A stretch of DNA of 6,044 nucleotides, from NCBI GenBank assembly GCA_029261675.1, contig JAJDBA010000250.1:1-6044 (forward strand), given 5' to 3'. The DNA comes from Nitrospinaceae bacterium. GTDB taxonomy: Bacteria > Nitrospinota > Nitrospinia > Nitrospinales > VA-1. Below the pieces are notes generated by a model. That model had not been told where the DNA came from. It saw only the letters and a list, made by a program, of their open reading frames with translations, and ran no database searches. Below are positions 1 to 5,616 of the stretch, one piece after another; position 1 is the stretch's first letter; the number at the start of each line of letters is the position of its first letter. A program made the position numbers and the translations under genes.

Positions 1-1
1 A

Positions 2-211
2 TTAAGCAAAGAATTTTTTAGAAAAGATAACCGACTGCTAAGTAAAATAGTCCATCTTAATCGTGTTTTTCTTAAACGAATTGTAGATTATAAAATCTCT
101 CAGCGGCTAATTTTAACCGGAATAATGGAAGACCTACCGTATTTAGAAAATCAAGTAACACCTACTGATGCTGGAAATATAAAAATTACATATCAACTTT
201 TTATATTTTAA
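2..211 (+). pseudogene. Partial, probably truncated GMC-type FAD oxidoreductase (internal fragment)
   Basis: An open frame enters from the left edge and runs 69 codons to a TAA at 209-211. About residues 38-61 read ILTGIMEDLPYLENQV and then a DAGNIKITYQ stretch. This resembles the conserved segment of GMC-family flavin oxidoreductases (choline dehydrogenase/cholesterol oxidase type) in which an E-D-L-P motif precedes N-x-V. In that family roughly a hundred or more residues normally follow, including the His-bearing C-terminal FAD-domain motif that ends near G-x-x-N-L-(Y/W)-V. None of that is present, and neither other forward frame between 212 and 261 continues it. I therefore read this as a gene that lost its 3' end next to the phospholipase gene. 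The family call rests on pattern memory of a short segment. An unrelated protein that simply ends here is the alternative. Confidence 0.45.
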
Positions 212-261
212 CTCTGATATTTCTTTCTGTCTTTTGTTCACATAAAAAACTCGACTCTAAG
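178..261 (+). other. In-frame signal-peptide-like extension upstream of the phospholipase ATG
   Basis: The phospholipase frame is open from 169. From 178 it reads Y-K-N-Y-I-S-T, then a hydrophobic run F-Y-I-L-T-L-I-F-L-S-V-F-C, then the polar S-H-K-K-L-D-S-K that joins the annotated start. This has the n-region, h-region and Cys layout of an export signal. However, the residue before the Cys is Phe, a poor fit to the lipoprotein lipobox. There is no ATG or GTG. The only in-frame alternative starts are a CTG at 214 or rare ATA/ATT codons. It overlaps the end of the oxidoreductase fragment in another frame. Confidence 0.5.
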
Positions 262-2406
262 ATGAGGTTTTTCCCCCCTCAAAGTGATAAAAAAACAACT
301 CCCGGTAACGATAATGAACACAAGGTAAGTTACGAGGACTTGAAAAAGAAAAGACTAAAACTCGCAGAAATAATAATTAATCTATCCAAAGAGCAAGAAT
401 GCAATCATCCAAATTCCAAGAAAAAAAATTGCGAACTTGGAAGGAACTTTTGGCAAGAATGGAAATATAATCGAATTCCGAAAGCCCCTCCCGTATTAGG
501 CTTGGCACTTTCAGGAGGCGGAGCACGTTCGGCCAGCTTTTCCATCGGGGTGATGAAGGCACTACACGAAAGAGGCATTTTAAAAAATGTTGATATCATA
601 TCCTCAGTCTCAGGGGGTTCTTATGCCTTGTACTGGTATTATATGCAAAATTTAAATATGGATTTTTATAAAAAAGGAAAAGTGGGAGAGTGCAGCCCTG
701 GGGAGAAATATATAAATATATTTAATACTGATTTAGACGATTCTAAAAATCACAGATTCCAAACTCATCTTGAAAAAAACTCAGATATTTTAACCATCTT
801 GACACTTGAGGATACCAGCCGCAAAGTTGTTAATTGGTTGGGACAAATATCACGGTTTGGCACTTTATTACCTGTTCTCCCAGTTAATTTGTTTACAAAT
901 TTAGTGTTTGATTGGGATATGAATCTATTTCCGTATCGTAGATATTACCAAAATGGCCTTGAGAGAACATACGGCTTGTCCCCCTGCCCCTCAACCTTAG
1001 AAGACAATGATGGTTTTAGAAATGAATCTTGGAGGTTCCTTTTTTCAGATCCCTATGACATTGATCATAATTTCACCTTTACAGAAATTAAAAAATTCTT
1101 GGATGACCGCGCAGATAAACAGGGGGAGTGTAAAGGAGATTGCCCTTCCGATGAGTCAACCTCACACCGATTGCCGTTTTTTGTTATTAATGCCACAGCC
1201 GGACACGGACGCATAAGTTCACTCTATGAGATCAATGATGAAATAGACCTTTCGCCATCAGCTATAAAAAGAGCCACCCCAAATAAGATTTTTGAGTTCA
1301 CTCCTTTGGGTTTTGGGTCTGAAATATTTGGATATGCACCTTTTATTGAAAAAGGAAAAGAAAATAATGTAACCGAAGAAATTTACTTTTCAAAAGCCGT
1401 CAGCATATCCGGTGCAGCAGTGGATTCACAATTTTTCGATAGCACAGGACCTACTGTCATAGTGGGCGAAGCAATGAGAGTGTTGAATCTTAATCTTGGT
1501 TACCAATTGGGTAATTACAATATGTCTAAACAGATGGTTGCAGGAACCAATCTTCTTCCTTATCCCTTATATCTGTTTAAACATTCCGCCATGGCGAAAC
1601 CTAAAACGAAGGGCGAGCCTTTTCTATTGCCAAGTGAATATTCAAGCAAAATTCATCTCAGCGATGGAGGTCAATCAGAAAACCTTGCAACCTTGTCTTT
1701 GATCAGAAGAGGAGTAAAAAATATAATTATTGTCGATGGAGAAAACGACAATAATAAATGTGGGGAATTTGCCTGCTTTCAAGGATTAAACTATCTGGAA
1801 AGAAGCTTGAAAAAAGATTATAAAATGACCATGAAAATCAATAACCTAAATAGGCAAATATTTGATATACGTAACGCCAAGGCATCTGTATTCACTGGAG
1901 AGATCTCTACAGAAAAAAATCAAAAAGGCGAAACTATTAAGTTAATTAATTTCATTTACATAAAATTAGCCTACGATAAAAATGAGATAGAGAACTATCC
2001 CCTCTCCATTCAAAATTGGGTTACACCCGATAATTCCGAAGAAATATTTACAAGAATACAAAAAGAAATAGAAAATCAAGTACGAAAAGAAGTTACGCAA
2101 AGAGTAAAAAAGAGCGTGGAAAAGAGATTGGAAGTAGAGTTTAACAAAAATTTTGAAGAGGAATTCGCCAGGGAATTAAAACAGGAATTAAAAGATGAGG
2201 TAGACAGGATAATTAAAAAGAGACAAAAAAAATCTAAAAACTTTCCTCATGTAAGTACCGTAGACGTTTTTTTTCAAAAAGAGCAATTCAGAGCCTATCG
2301 CGATCTAGGATACTACCTCGTCTCTACAAATGAGAACATGATAAACACTGCATTAAAAGACATCACCTCCAACCCCAACCAAACAGGTTTTTCTCAGAAA
2401 AATTAA
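262..2406 (+). CDS. Patatin/cPLA2-like phospholipase with C-terminal coiled coil
   Basis: A 714-residue predicted lipid acyl hydrolase using a Ser-Asp dyad. The oxyanion-hole loop GGGARS is at residues 85-90. The nucleophile elbow S-V-S-G-G places the catalytic Ser at 117, with Ser instead of Gly at the first elbow position. The catalytic Asp is D468 in a D-G-G motif followed by Q-S-E-N-L. About 350 residues separate Ser and Asp, much more than in small bacterial patatins. A cPLA2-like stretch around FEFTPLGFGSEIFGYAP lies between them. Residues about 593-660 are a very charged Lys/Glu/Arg coiled coil. The family-typical ending (FPHVST, then QFRAYRDLGYYLV) follows it. The ATG at 262 has no convincing ribosome binding site. 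The frame is open upstream to 169 and encodes KNYISTFYILTLIFLSVFC, a signal-peptide-like segment, so the true start may lie upstream or may have been lost. Substrate and cell location are inferred only from the family. Confidence 0.85.
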   Translation: MRFFPPQSDKKTTPGNDNEHKVSYEDLKKKRLKLAEIIINLSKEQECNHPNSKKKNCELGRNFWQEWKYNRIPKAPPVLGLALSGGGARSASFSIGVMKALHERGILKNVDIISSVSGGSYALYWYYMQNLNMDFYKKGKVGECSPGEKYINIFNTDLDDSKNHRFQTHLEKNSDILTILTLEDTSRKVVNWLGQISRFGTLLPVLPVNLFTNLVFDWDMNLFPYRRYYQNGLERTYGLSPCPSTLEDNDGFRNESWRFLFSDPYDIDHNFTFTEIKKFLDDRADKQGECKGDCPSDESTSHRLPFFVINATAGHGRISSLYEINDEIDLSPSAIKRATPNKIFEFTPLGFGSEIFGYAPFIEKGKENNVTEEIYFSKAVSISGAAVDSQFFDSTGPTVIVGEAMRVLNLNLGYQLGNYNMSKQMVAGTNLLPYPLYLFKHSAMAKPKTKGEPFLLPSEYSSKIHLSDGGQSENLATLSLIRRGVKNIIIVDGENDNNKCGEFACFQGLNYLERSLKKDYKMTMKINNLNRQIFDIRNAKASVFTGEISTEKNQKGETIKLINFIYIKLAYDKNEIENYPLSIQNWVTPDNSEEIFTRIQKEIENQVRKEVTQRVKKSVEKRLEVEFNKNFEEEFARELKQELKDEVDRIIKKRQKKSKNFPHVSTVDVFFQKEQFRAYRDLGYYLVSTNENMINTALKDITSNPNQTGFSQKN

Positions 2407-2428
2407 TTTACTTAAAAAATAAAGTAGC

Positions 2429-2977
2429 TTACTGATTTTTTGATAATAGTTTAGGATTATCAAGAATCAAACCAAACGCTGGAACTTTTTCTTTCTGCAC
2501 TGTAAATGATCGATATATTTCCTGAAAGGATTCGGTATCCAATGTTTCATCCATCAACATGGATAACTGCTGTGGCGTGATCGAATTCATAGAGTTTTCT
2601 GAAAACATGGATGTTCCAATTCCTGCCCAATGCGAAGAAACAAACCCCTGATGCACCAAATGCGTCGTACCTAAAGAGTATTTATCCGCTTTTTTTAAAA
2701 AATATTGCGCAAGGTATACAGGAACACAACGGCCAATCGCTACAATCCTTGAAGGATTTTCGGCGGGATAGATAAAAAGTCCCACTTTTGTATTCCCCAT
2801 CTCTCTAAACTCATCGCGAATATTCCAATACTCTTTTTCAAATTTCTTTGAAAACCAAGCCTCAACTTTCACGTGTTTCTTCGTTATTGACACACAATCC
2901 TCATTTGCAAATGCAAAGCCAAAAATTGACATAGATAAAAACGTCACAAAAAATACTAAAAATTTAATTATTTTCAT
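2429..2977 (-). CDS. Secreted protein of unknown function
   Basis: A 182-residue protein I do not recognise. Residues 1-24 form a clear Sec signal peptide: Lys at 2 and 5, a hydrophobic core, and a likely cleavage after A-F-A before N25. The mature part has exactly two cysteines (C28 and C84), which could form a periplasmic disulfide. It is moderately polar, with no transmembrane segment and no catalytic motif that I can identify. A G-R-C-V-P-V stretch surrounds C84. The ATG is supported by AGAGGG (2985-2990 on the plus strand), seven bases upstream. Its 3' end faces the phospholipase across a 22-base gap, and its 5' end diverges from the lipocalin. Neither neighbour can be in an operon with it. 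Confidence 0.8.
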   Translation of the reverse strand: MKIIKFLVFFVTFLSMSIFGFAFANEDCVSITKKHVKVEAWFSKKFEKEYWNIRDEFREMGNTKVGLFIYPAENPSRIVAIGRCVPVYLAQYFLKKADKYSLGTTHLVHQGFVSSHWAGIGTSMFSENSMNSITPQQLSMLMDETLDTESFQEIYRSFTVQKEKVPAFGLILDNPKLLSKNQ

Positions 2978-3004
2978 CTTCGCGCCCTCTAAATAAAAAA
3001 TAAA

Positions 3005-3048
3005 TAGTTTGAAAATTTGGTGTAGCCTATTACTAGGGTATCAAACTA
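3005..3048. repeat. Nested inverted repeats in the divergent intergenic region
   Basis: An outer perfect 8-base inverted repeat, TAGTTTGA (3005-3012) with TCAAACTA (3041-3048), encloses an inner one, TAGCCTA (3023-3029) with TAGGGTA (3034-3040), which pairs except for one G-G mismatch. The inner arm abuts the outer right arm. It sits 28 bases upstream of the minus-strand gene start, so it could be an operator or a 5' leader hairpin for that gene. Confidence 0.45.
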
Positions 3049-3050
3049 AA

Positions 3051-3079
3051 TTGAGCCACATCTATAAAAATTATAAAAT
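3051..3079 (+). promoter_or_regulatory. Candidate sigma-70 promoter for the lipocalin gene
   Basis: TTGAGC (3051-3056; four of six matches to TTGACA) and TAAAAT (3074-3079; five of six matches to TATAAT) are 17 bases apart. They would start transcription near 3086, about 55 bases before the lipocalin ATG. AT-rich DNA gives many such matches by chance. Confidence 0.35.
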
Positions 3080-3082
3080 AAG

Positions 3083-3116
3083 CTAATCCTAAATTTCCCT
3101 ATATTGTTAGGGTTAG
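3083..3116. repeat. Imperfect inverted repeat near the predicted lipocalin transcription start
   Basis: CTAATCCTA (3083-3091) and TAGGGTTAG (3108-3116) are inverted with one mismatch, which is a G-U pair in RNA. A tighter CCCTA/TAGGG hairpin (3097-3101 with 3108-3112) competes with it. The position just downstream of the candidate -10 box would suit an operator or a 5' leader structure. Confidence 0.35.
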
Positions 3117-3140
3117 TGCACCGAATTAACTTTTATCACT

Positions 3141-3695
3141 ATGAATACTCATATTAAAAAACTTTCAAAATTTGGTTCATTGTGTTTTTTTGTGGTGCTT
3201 TACTTGATGAACGGCTGTGCAAGTGTCCCTAAAAACGCGTCGCCAGAATTGCAAGTAGTTCCATATGTGAATATTGAGCGCTATTTAGGGAAATGGTATG
3301 AAATTGCCCTTTACCCCAATTGGTTCGAAGAGGGGTGTTTCAGCTCCACCGCATTTTATGAAAAGTTAAAAGACGGACGAATTAAAGTGACCAACAGATG
3401 TCGTATGCATGGTCCGAACGGTGAGTTAAATGAAGCCATTGGTTATGCAGACATTGCTGACAGTAAAACCAACGCAAAGTTGAAGGTTCAATTTTTTTGG
3501 CCCTTTAAAGGAAACTATTGGATTATTGATCTAGACAAAGAATATCAATATGCCATCGTCAGCGAACCTAACAGGCAGTATCTTTGGATATTAAGCCGAT
3601 CTCCAAGTTTGGATACTCAAGTACTGGAAGCTTTGAAGGAAAAAATCAGTAGCAAAGGGTTTGATCTGACTTACTTGAAACAAACTCTTCAGTAG
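3141..3695 (+). CDS. blc: Blc-type outer-membrane lipocalin
   Basis: A 184-residue bacterial lipocalin, close in length to E. coli Blc. The first 25 residues are an export signal ending L-M-N-G before C26. The Gly at -1 and the Cys fit lipoprotein processing, although Met and Asn at -3/-2 are atypical. The lipocalin signature G-x-W is at 50-52 inside YLGKWYEIA. The second family block is strongly conserved: YAIVSEPNRQYLWILSRSP, residues 137-155, including the R-x-Y-L-W-I-L-S-R core typical of Blc. An FFWPFKGNYWI segment (118-128) also matches the family. C66 and C87 are extra cysteines that could pair. Blc proteins sit in the outer membrane and bind fatty acids and lysophospholipids, often under envelope stress. 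The ribosome binding site before the ATG is weak. The gene appears monocistronic. Confidence 0.93.
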   Translation: MNTHIKKLSKFGSLCFFVVLYLMNGCASVPKNASPELQVVPYVNIERYLGKWYEIALYPNWFEEGCFSSTAFYEKLKDGRIKVTNRCRMHGPNGELNEAIGYADIADSKTNAKLKVQFFWPFKGNYWIIDLDKEYQYAIVSEPNRQYLWILSRSPSLDTQVLEALKEKISSKGFDLTYLKQTLQ

Positions 3696-3894
3696 AATAA
3701 ATTTTAAACTACAGTGGCAGAGCCCCCTAGCTAAGTAAGCAAAGGATTTGGGTCCCCTTGCATAACCGCACCCAATTTCGGTATCCTATTAATTAAGATA
3801 ACCCTTTGGTTTGATTTAAAATGAGAATCTCTAAAATAAATTTCGTCATGGTTTCCTTAAAGTTATCATCAACTTATTTGAGAGGTGATGCGCT
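3696..3894. other. Intergenic region between the lipocalin and the tandem secreted pair
   Basis: A 199-base non-coding stretch. I see no convincing terminator after the lipocalin: GGGT/ACCC arms around 3749-3775 make only a 6-base stem with a long loop. A weak promoter-like pair, TTGATT (3811-3816) and TAAAAT (3832-3837), is only 15 bases apart. A 5-base AAGTT/AACTT hairpin lies at 3860-3875 in the probable leader of the next gene. Confidence 0.3.
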
Positions 3895-4374
3895 ATGAAA
3901 ATCACAGCTTACTTCGTTACTTTTATTTTTCTTCTTTCCTTTCCGTCTTTTGGTTTCGCAAAAGATGAATTGGTGATGCATAAAGAAGTTATGTATTGGA
4001 CTAATACAGCATTAAATGGTGACTCCGCTTGCTTCCAGCTGATTTTTATCGAAGTGGGACGGGATGTCCCCGATATGCGAAAGGAAAAATGCGGTTATAC
4101 TGATGGGAAATTCAGTTTAACTCTTGCGGGTCCTCCAGGAACCACCGTCACTTTTTTTGGAAAATATGGTTTCAAGAAAGGCAATGGTTTCCTGACTATT
4201 AAGAAAACAGATGACCAAATGCTCTGGTTGCTGGATTTAACCGCCTTCCCTGCAGGACAATGGTTTACTTCTGAAGCTAATGATGATTCGGGAGCTTTTG
4301 AAGCTTTTTATAATGCCTCACCAATTTTTGAACAATCAGTGTCTTCTATTAAATGGGGTGATCACATTCAATGA
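3895..4374 (+). CDS. Secreted protein of unknown function, first of a tandem paralogous pair
   Basis: A 159-residue exported protein whose family I do not recognise. A Sec signal peptide occupies residues 1-22 (M-K-I-T start, hydrophobic core, F-G-F-A before K23). C46 and C66 are the only cysteines of the mature chain and both are conserved in the downstream paralogue, so a disulfide is likely. A G-P-P-G-T-T turn near residue 80 is followed by beta-rich sequence with aromatic residues (GNGFLTIKK, DDQMLWL, then SGAFEAFYNASPIFEQSVSS). The ATG has a very good ribosome binding site, AGAGGTGA (3881-3888), six bases upstream. Its TGA at 4372-4374 is 56 bases before the preferred start of the next gene, so the two are probably co-transcribed. 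Confidence 0.85.
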   Translation: MKITAYFVTFIFLLSFPSFGFAKDELVMHKEVMYWTNTALNGDSACFQLIFIEVGRDVPDMRKEKCGYTDGKFSLTLAGPPGTTVTFFGKYGFKKGNGFLTIKKTDDQMLWLLDLTAFPAGQWFTSEANDDSGAFEAFYNASPIFEQSVSSIKWGDHIQ

Positions 4375-4430
4375 AGGACCATGAATGTAATCGCGAAAAT
4401 TCACTAATTTTTTTGGAAGGATGGTGCCAT

Positions 4431-4907
4431 ATGAAAATCACAACTTTTTTTGCTGCTTTATGTTTTCTTATCTGCTTTACCGGCCTTGCTTTTGCAAAAA
4501 GTGAATTGGTGATGGAAAAAAAAGTTTTGAATTACGCGCAAATGGGTATAGGTGACCAAGCCTGCATGGAGTTGATCATTATTAAGAAGGGACGGAATGT
4601 CACGGATATGCGCGATGAGCATTGCGCTTACAGTGAAGGGAAGTTCAATGTGACTCTTTCCGGTCCACCAGGTACCACAATCACATTTTATGGAAGAGAT
4701 GGTTTCAGAAAAGGCAATGGTTTCCTAACCATTAAGAAAAAAGATGATCAAATGCTCTGGTTGTGGGATTTAACGGACTTCCCTTCTGGGCAATGGCATA
4801 CCTCGGAAGCCAATGATCGTTCGGGAGCTTTTGAAGCCTTTTACAATGCCTCGCCAATATTTGAACAATCGGTGTCTTCAATTAAATGGGGCAATAATGG
4901 TTCCTGA
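4431..4907 (+). CDS. Secreted protein of unknown function, second of a tandem paralogous pair
   Basis: A 158-residue paralogue of the preceding protein. I chose the ATG at 4431 over an in-frame ATG at 4371. At 4431 the protein starts M-K-I-T directly with a signal peptide (1-22, L-A-F-A before K23), and it has GGAAGG (4415-4420) ten bases upstream. The 4371 start would put 20 polar residues before the signal and overlaps the previous stop codon. C45 and C65 match the paralogue's pair. From G-P-P-G-T-T onward the two proteins are about 86% identical by my hand alignment (66 of 77), against roughly half in the first part of the mature chain. Similar bases around the start codons suggest that the duplication included the ribosome binding site. 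Function unknown. Confidence 0.85.
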   Translation: MKITTFFAALCFLICFTGLAFAKSELVMEKKVLNYAQMGIGDQACMELIIIKKGRNVTDMRDEHCAYSEGKFNVTLSGPPGTTITFYGRDGFRKGNGFLTIKKKDDQMLWLWDLTDFPSGQWHTSEANDRSGAFEAFYNASPIFEQSVSSIKWGNNGS

Positions 4908-4935
4908 AAACTAAGGCAAAACACACAACTTCCAC

Positions 4936-4963
4936 AAAAAAAAGGGGGGGCTTTTAGCCCCCC
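4936..4963. terminator. GC-rich hairpin with A-tract, bidirectional-type terminator
   Basis: GGGGGGC (4945-4951), a 5-base TTTTA loop and GCCCCCC (4957-4963) form a perfect 7-base-pair stem, 37 bases after the second secreted-protein gene. On the plus strand the following bases are T-poor. On the minus strand the eight A residues at 4936-4943 become a U-tract, so the canonical orientation is minus. It may stop transcription from both sides. Confidence 0.7.
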
Positions 4964-5038
4964 TGTCTGCTTTCTCCGGTTTGATCTTTCAAATTTCCTT
5001 CATGGATTTCGGAAACGGATTTCCATTCTAAAGAGATA

Positions 5039-5061
5039 TCAGAATAGACTATCTGACGTCA
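5039..5061. promoter_or_regulatory. Inverted repeat and 8-base palindrome upstream of the Rieske gene
   Basis: TCAGA (5039-5043) and TCTGA (5052-5056) are perfect inverted arms with an 8-base spacer. The right arm overlaps a perfect palindrome, TGACGTCA (5054-5061). They lie about 80-100 bases before the start codon. No clear -35/-10 pair is visible nearby, so an operator role is only a guess. The rest of 4964-5139 shows no other structure I can support. Confidence 0.3.
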
Positions 5062-5139
5062 CTACCGCTTTCTGCAACTTCCTTCTTCTAAAAAGGGCCA
5101 TAATGAATGGTTGTCTTCCACTTTAGAAAAAGGGGGGTT

Positions 5140-5457
5140 ATGACCGAGCATAATTTAGGAAAATGGAACCATGTTTACGATGGGCATGGCAAAGTATTTA
5201 CCGTCAATGGGCAGCAAATAGCGATGTTTAGCATTAAGGGCGAACTCTTTGCTTTTGACGATGCATGCCCGCATGTAGGGGCTTCTTTGGGAACCGGGAA
5301 ATTGGAAGGAAAACTTGTGACCTGCCCCGCCCACGACTGGCAATTTGATGTCACTAATGGAGAATGTATTACTATCGATAGGTGTGATGAAGGGTGTTAT
5401 GTTGACACTTACCCGGTAACGCTAAAAAATGACGAGATAATTTTAAGTTTACCTTAA
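5140..5457 (+). CDS. Rieske [2Fe-2S] ferredoxin (NirD/dioxygenase-ferredoxin type)
   Basis: A 105-residue soluble Rieske protein. The cluster ligands are C43 and H45 in C-P-H and C62 and H65 in C-P-A-H, with 16 residues between the two motifs, as in small Rieske ferredoxins and NirD-like subunits. A typical Rieske ending (YPVTLKNDEIILSLP) closes the fold. There is no signal peptide, so it should act in the cytoplasm as an electron carrier. Its partner oxygenase or reductase is not visible in the window. I chose the ATG at 5140, not the one at 5107, because it follows an A/G-rich ribosome binding site (A5G6, 5127-5137) and gives the normal family length. The upstream start would add 11 non-family residues. 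Three further cysteines (C76, C82, C86) are unusual for this family. Confidence 0.92.
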   Translation: MTEHNLGKWNHVYDGHGKVFTVNGQQIAMFSIKGELFAFDDACPHVGASLGTGKLEGKLVTCPAHDWQFDVTNGECITIDRCDEGCYVDTYPVTLKNDEIILSLP

Positions 5458-5471
5458 TTGAACCCTTTTTC

Positions 5472-5514
5472 ATCGCAAAGCCGGATCACGATTTATGATG
5501 CGAGTCATTTTTTT
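5472..5514 (+). terminator. Weak candidate terminator after the Rieske gene
   Basis: TCGCA (5472-5476) pairs with TGCGA (5499-5503), enclosing a small TCA/TGA inner stem. A seven-T run at 5508-5514 follows. The stem is short, so this is a low-confidence call based on position and the T-run. Confidence 0.25.
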
Positions 5515-5555
5515 AGAGTTTATTTTCCATTTAATTGAAGTCAATAATGTTCCCC

Positions 5556-5590
5556 AAAAAAAAAACAGGGAGGCCGAATGGCCCCCCTGT
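5556..5590 (-). terminator. Intrinsic terminator of the multicopper-oxidase-like gene
   Basis: Arms at 5565-5575 and 5580-5590 form an 11-base-pair stem with one A-C mismatch and a 4-base loop. Read on the minus strand, a run of ten T residues (the plus-strand A tract 5556-5565) follows. It lies 26 bases past the minus-strand stop codon at 5617-5619, the classical Rho-independent arrangement. Confidence 0.85.
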
Positions 5591-5616
5591 CGGTGTAGCA
5601 ATTTAATCTATCGATC

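Noticed and set aside
419..428. A8 tracts in the phospholipase gene (here and at 2225-2232) as phase-variation or slippage sites
   Set aside because: Such runs are expected in Lys-rich, AT-rich coding DNA, and no alternative frame product is supported.
377..599. Minus-strand open frames inside the phospholipase gene
   Set aside because: They are shadows of the strongly supported plus-strand gene with its catalytic motifs, and they show no family features.
2407..2428. Terminator between the convergent phospholipase and secreted-protein genes
   Set aside because: Only a 4-base AGTA/TACT stem is visible nearby, too weak to call.
3823..3831. Short palindrome GAGAATCTC before the tandem pair
   Set aside because: Four-base arms occur often by chance, and nothing else marks it as a binding site.
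4371..4430. ATG at 4371 overlapping the previous stop codon as the start of the second secreted paralogue
   Set aside because: It would place 20 polar residues before the signal peptide, and the ATG at 4431 has a good ribosome binding site and matches the paralogue's start.
5107..5139. Upstream ATG for the Rieske protein
   Set aside because: The extra 11 residues do not fit the family length, and the purine-rich ribosome binding site sits just before 5140.
5155..5343. Minus-strand open frame opposite the Rieske gene
   Set aside because: It lies entirely opposite the conserved Rieske motifs and has no recognisable features of its own.
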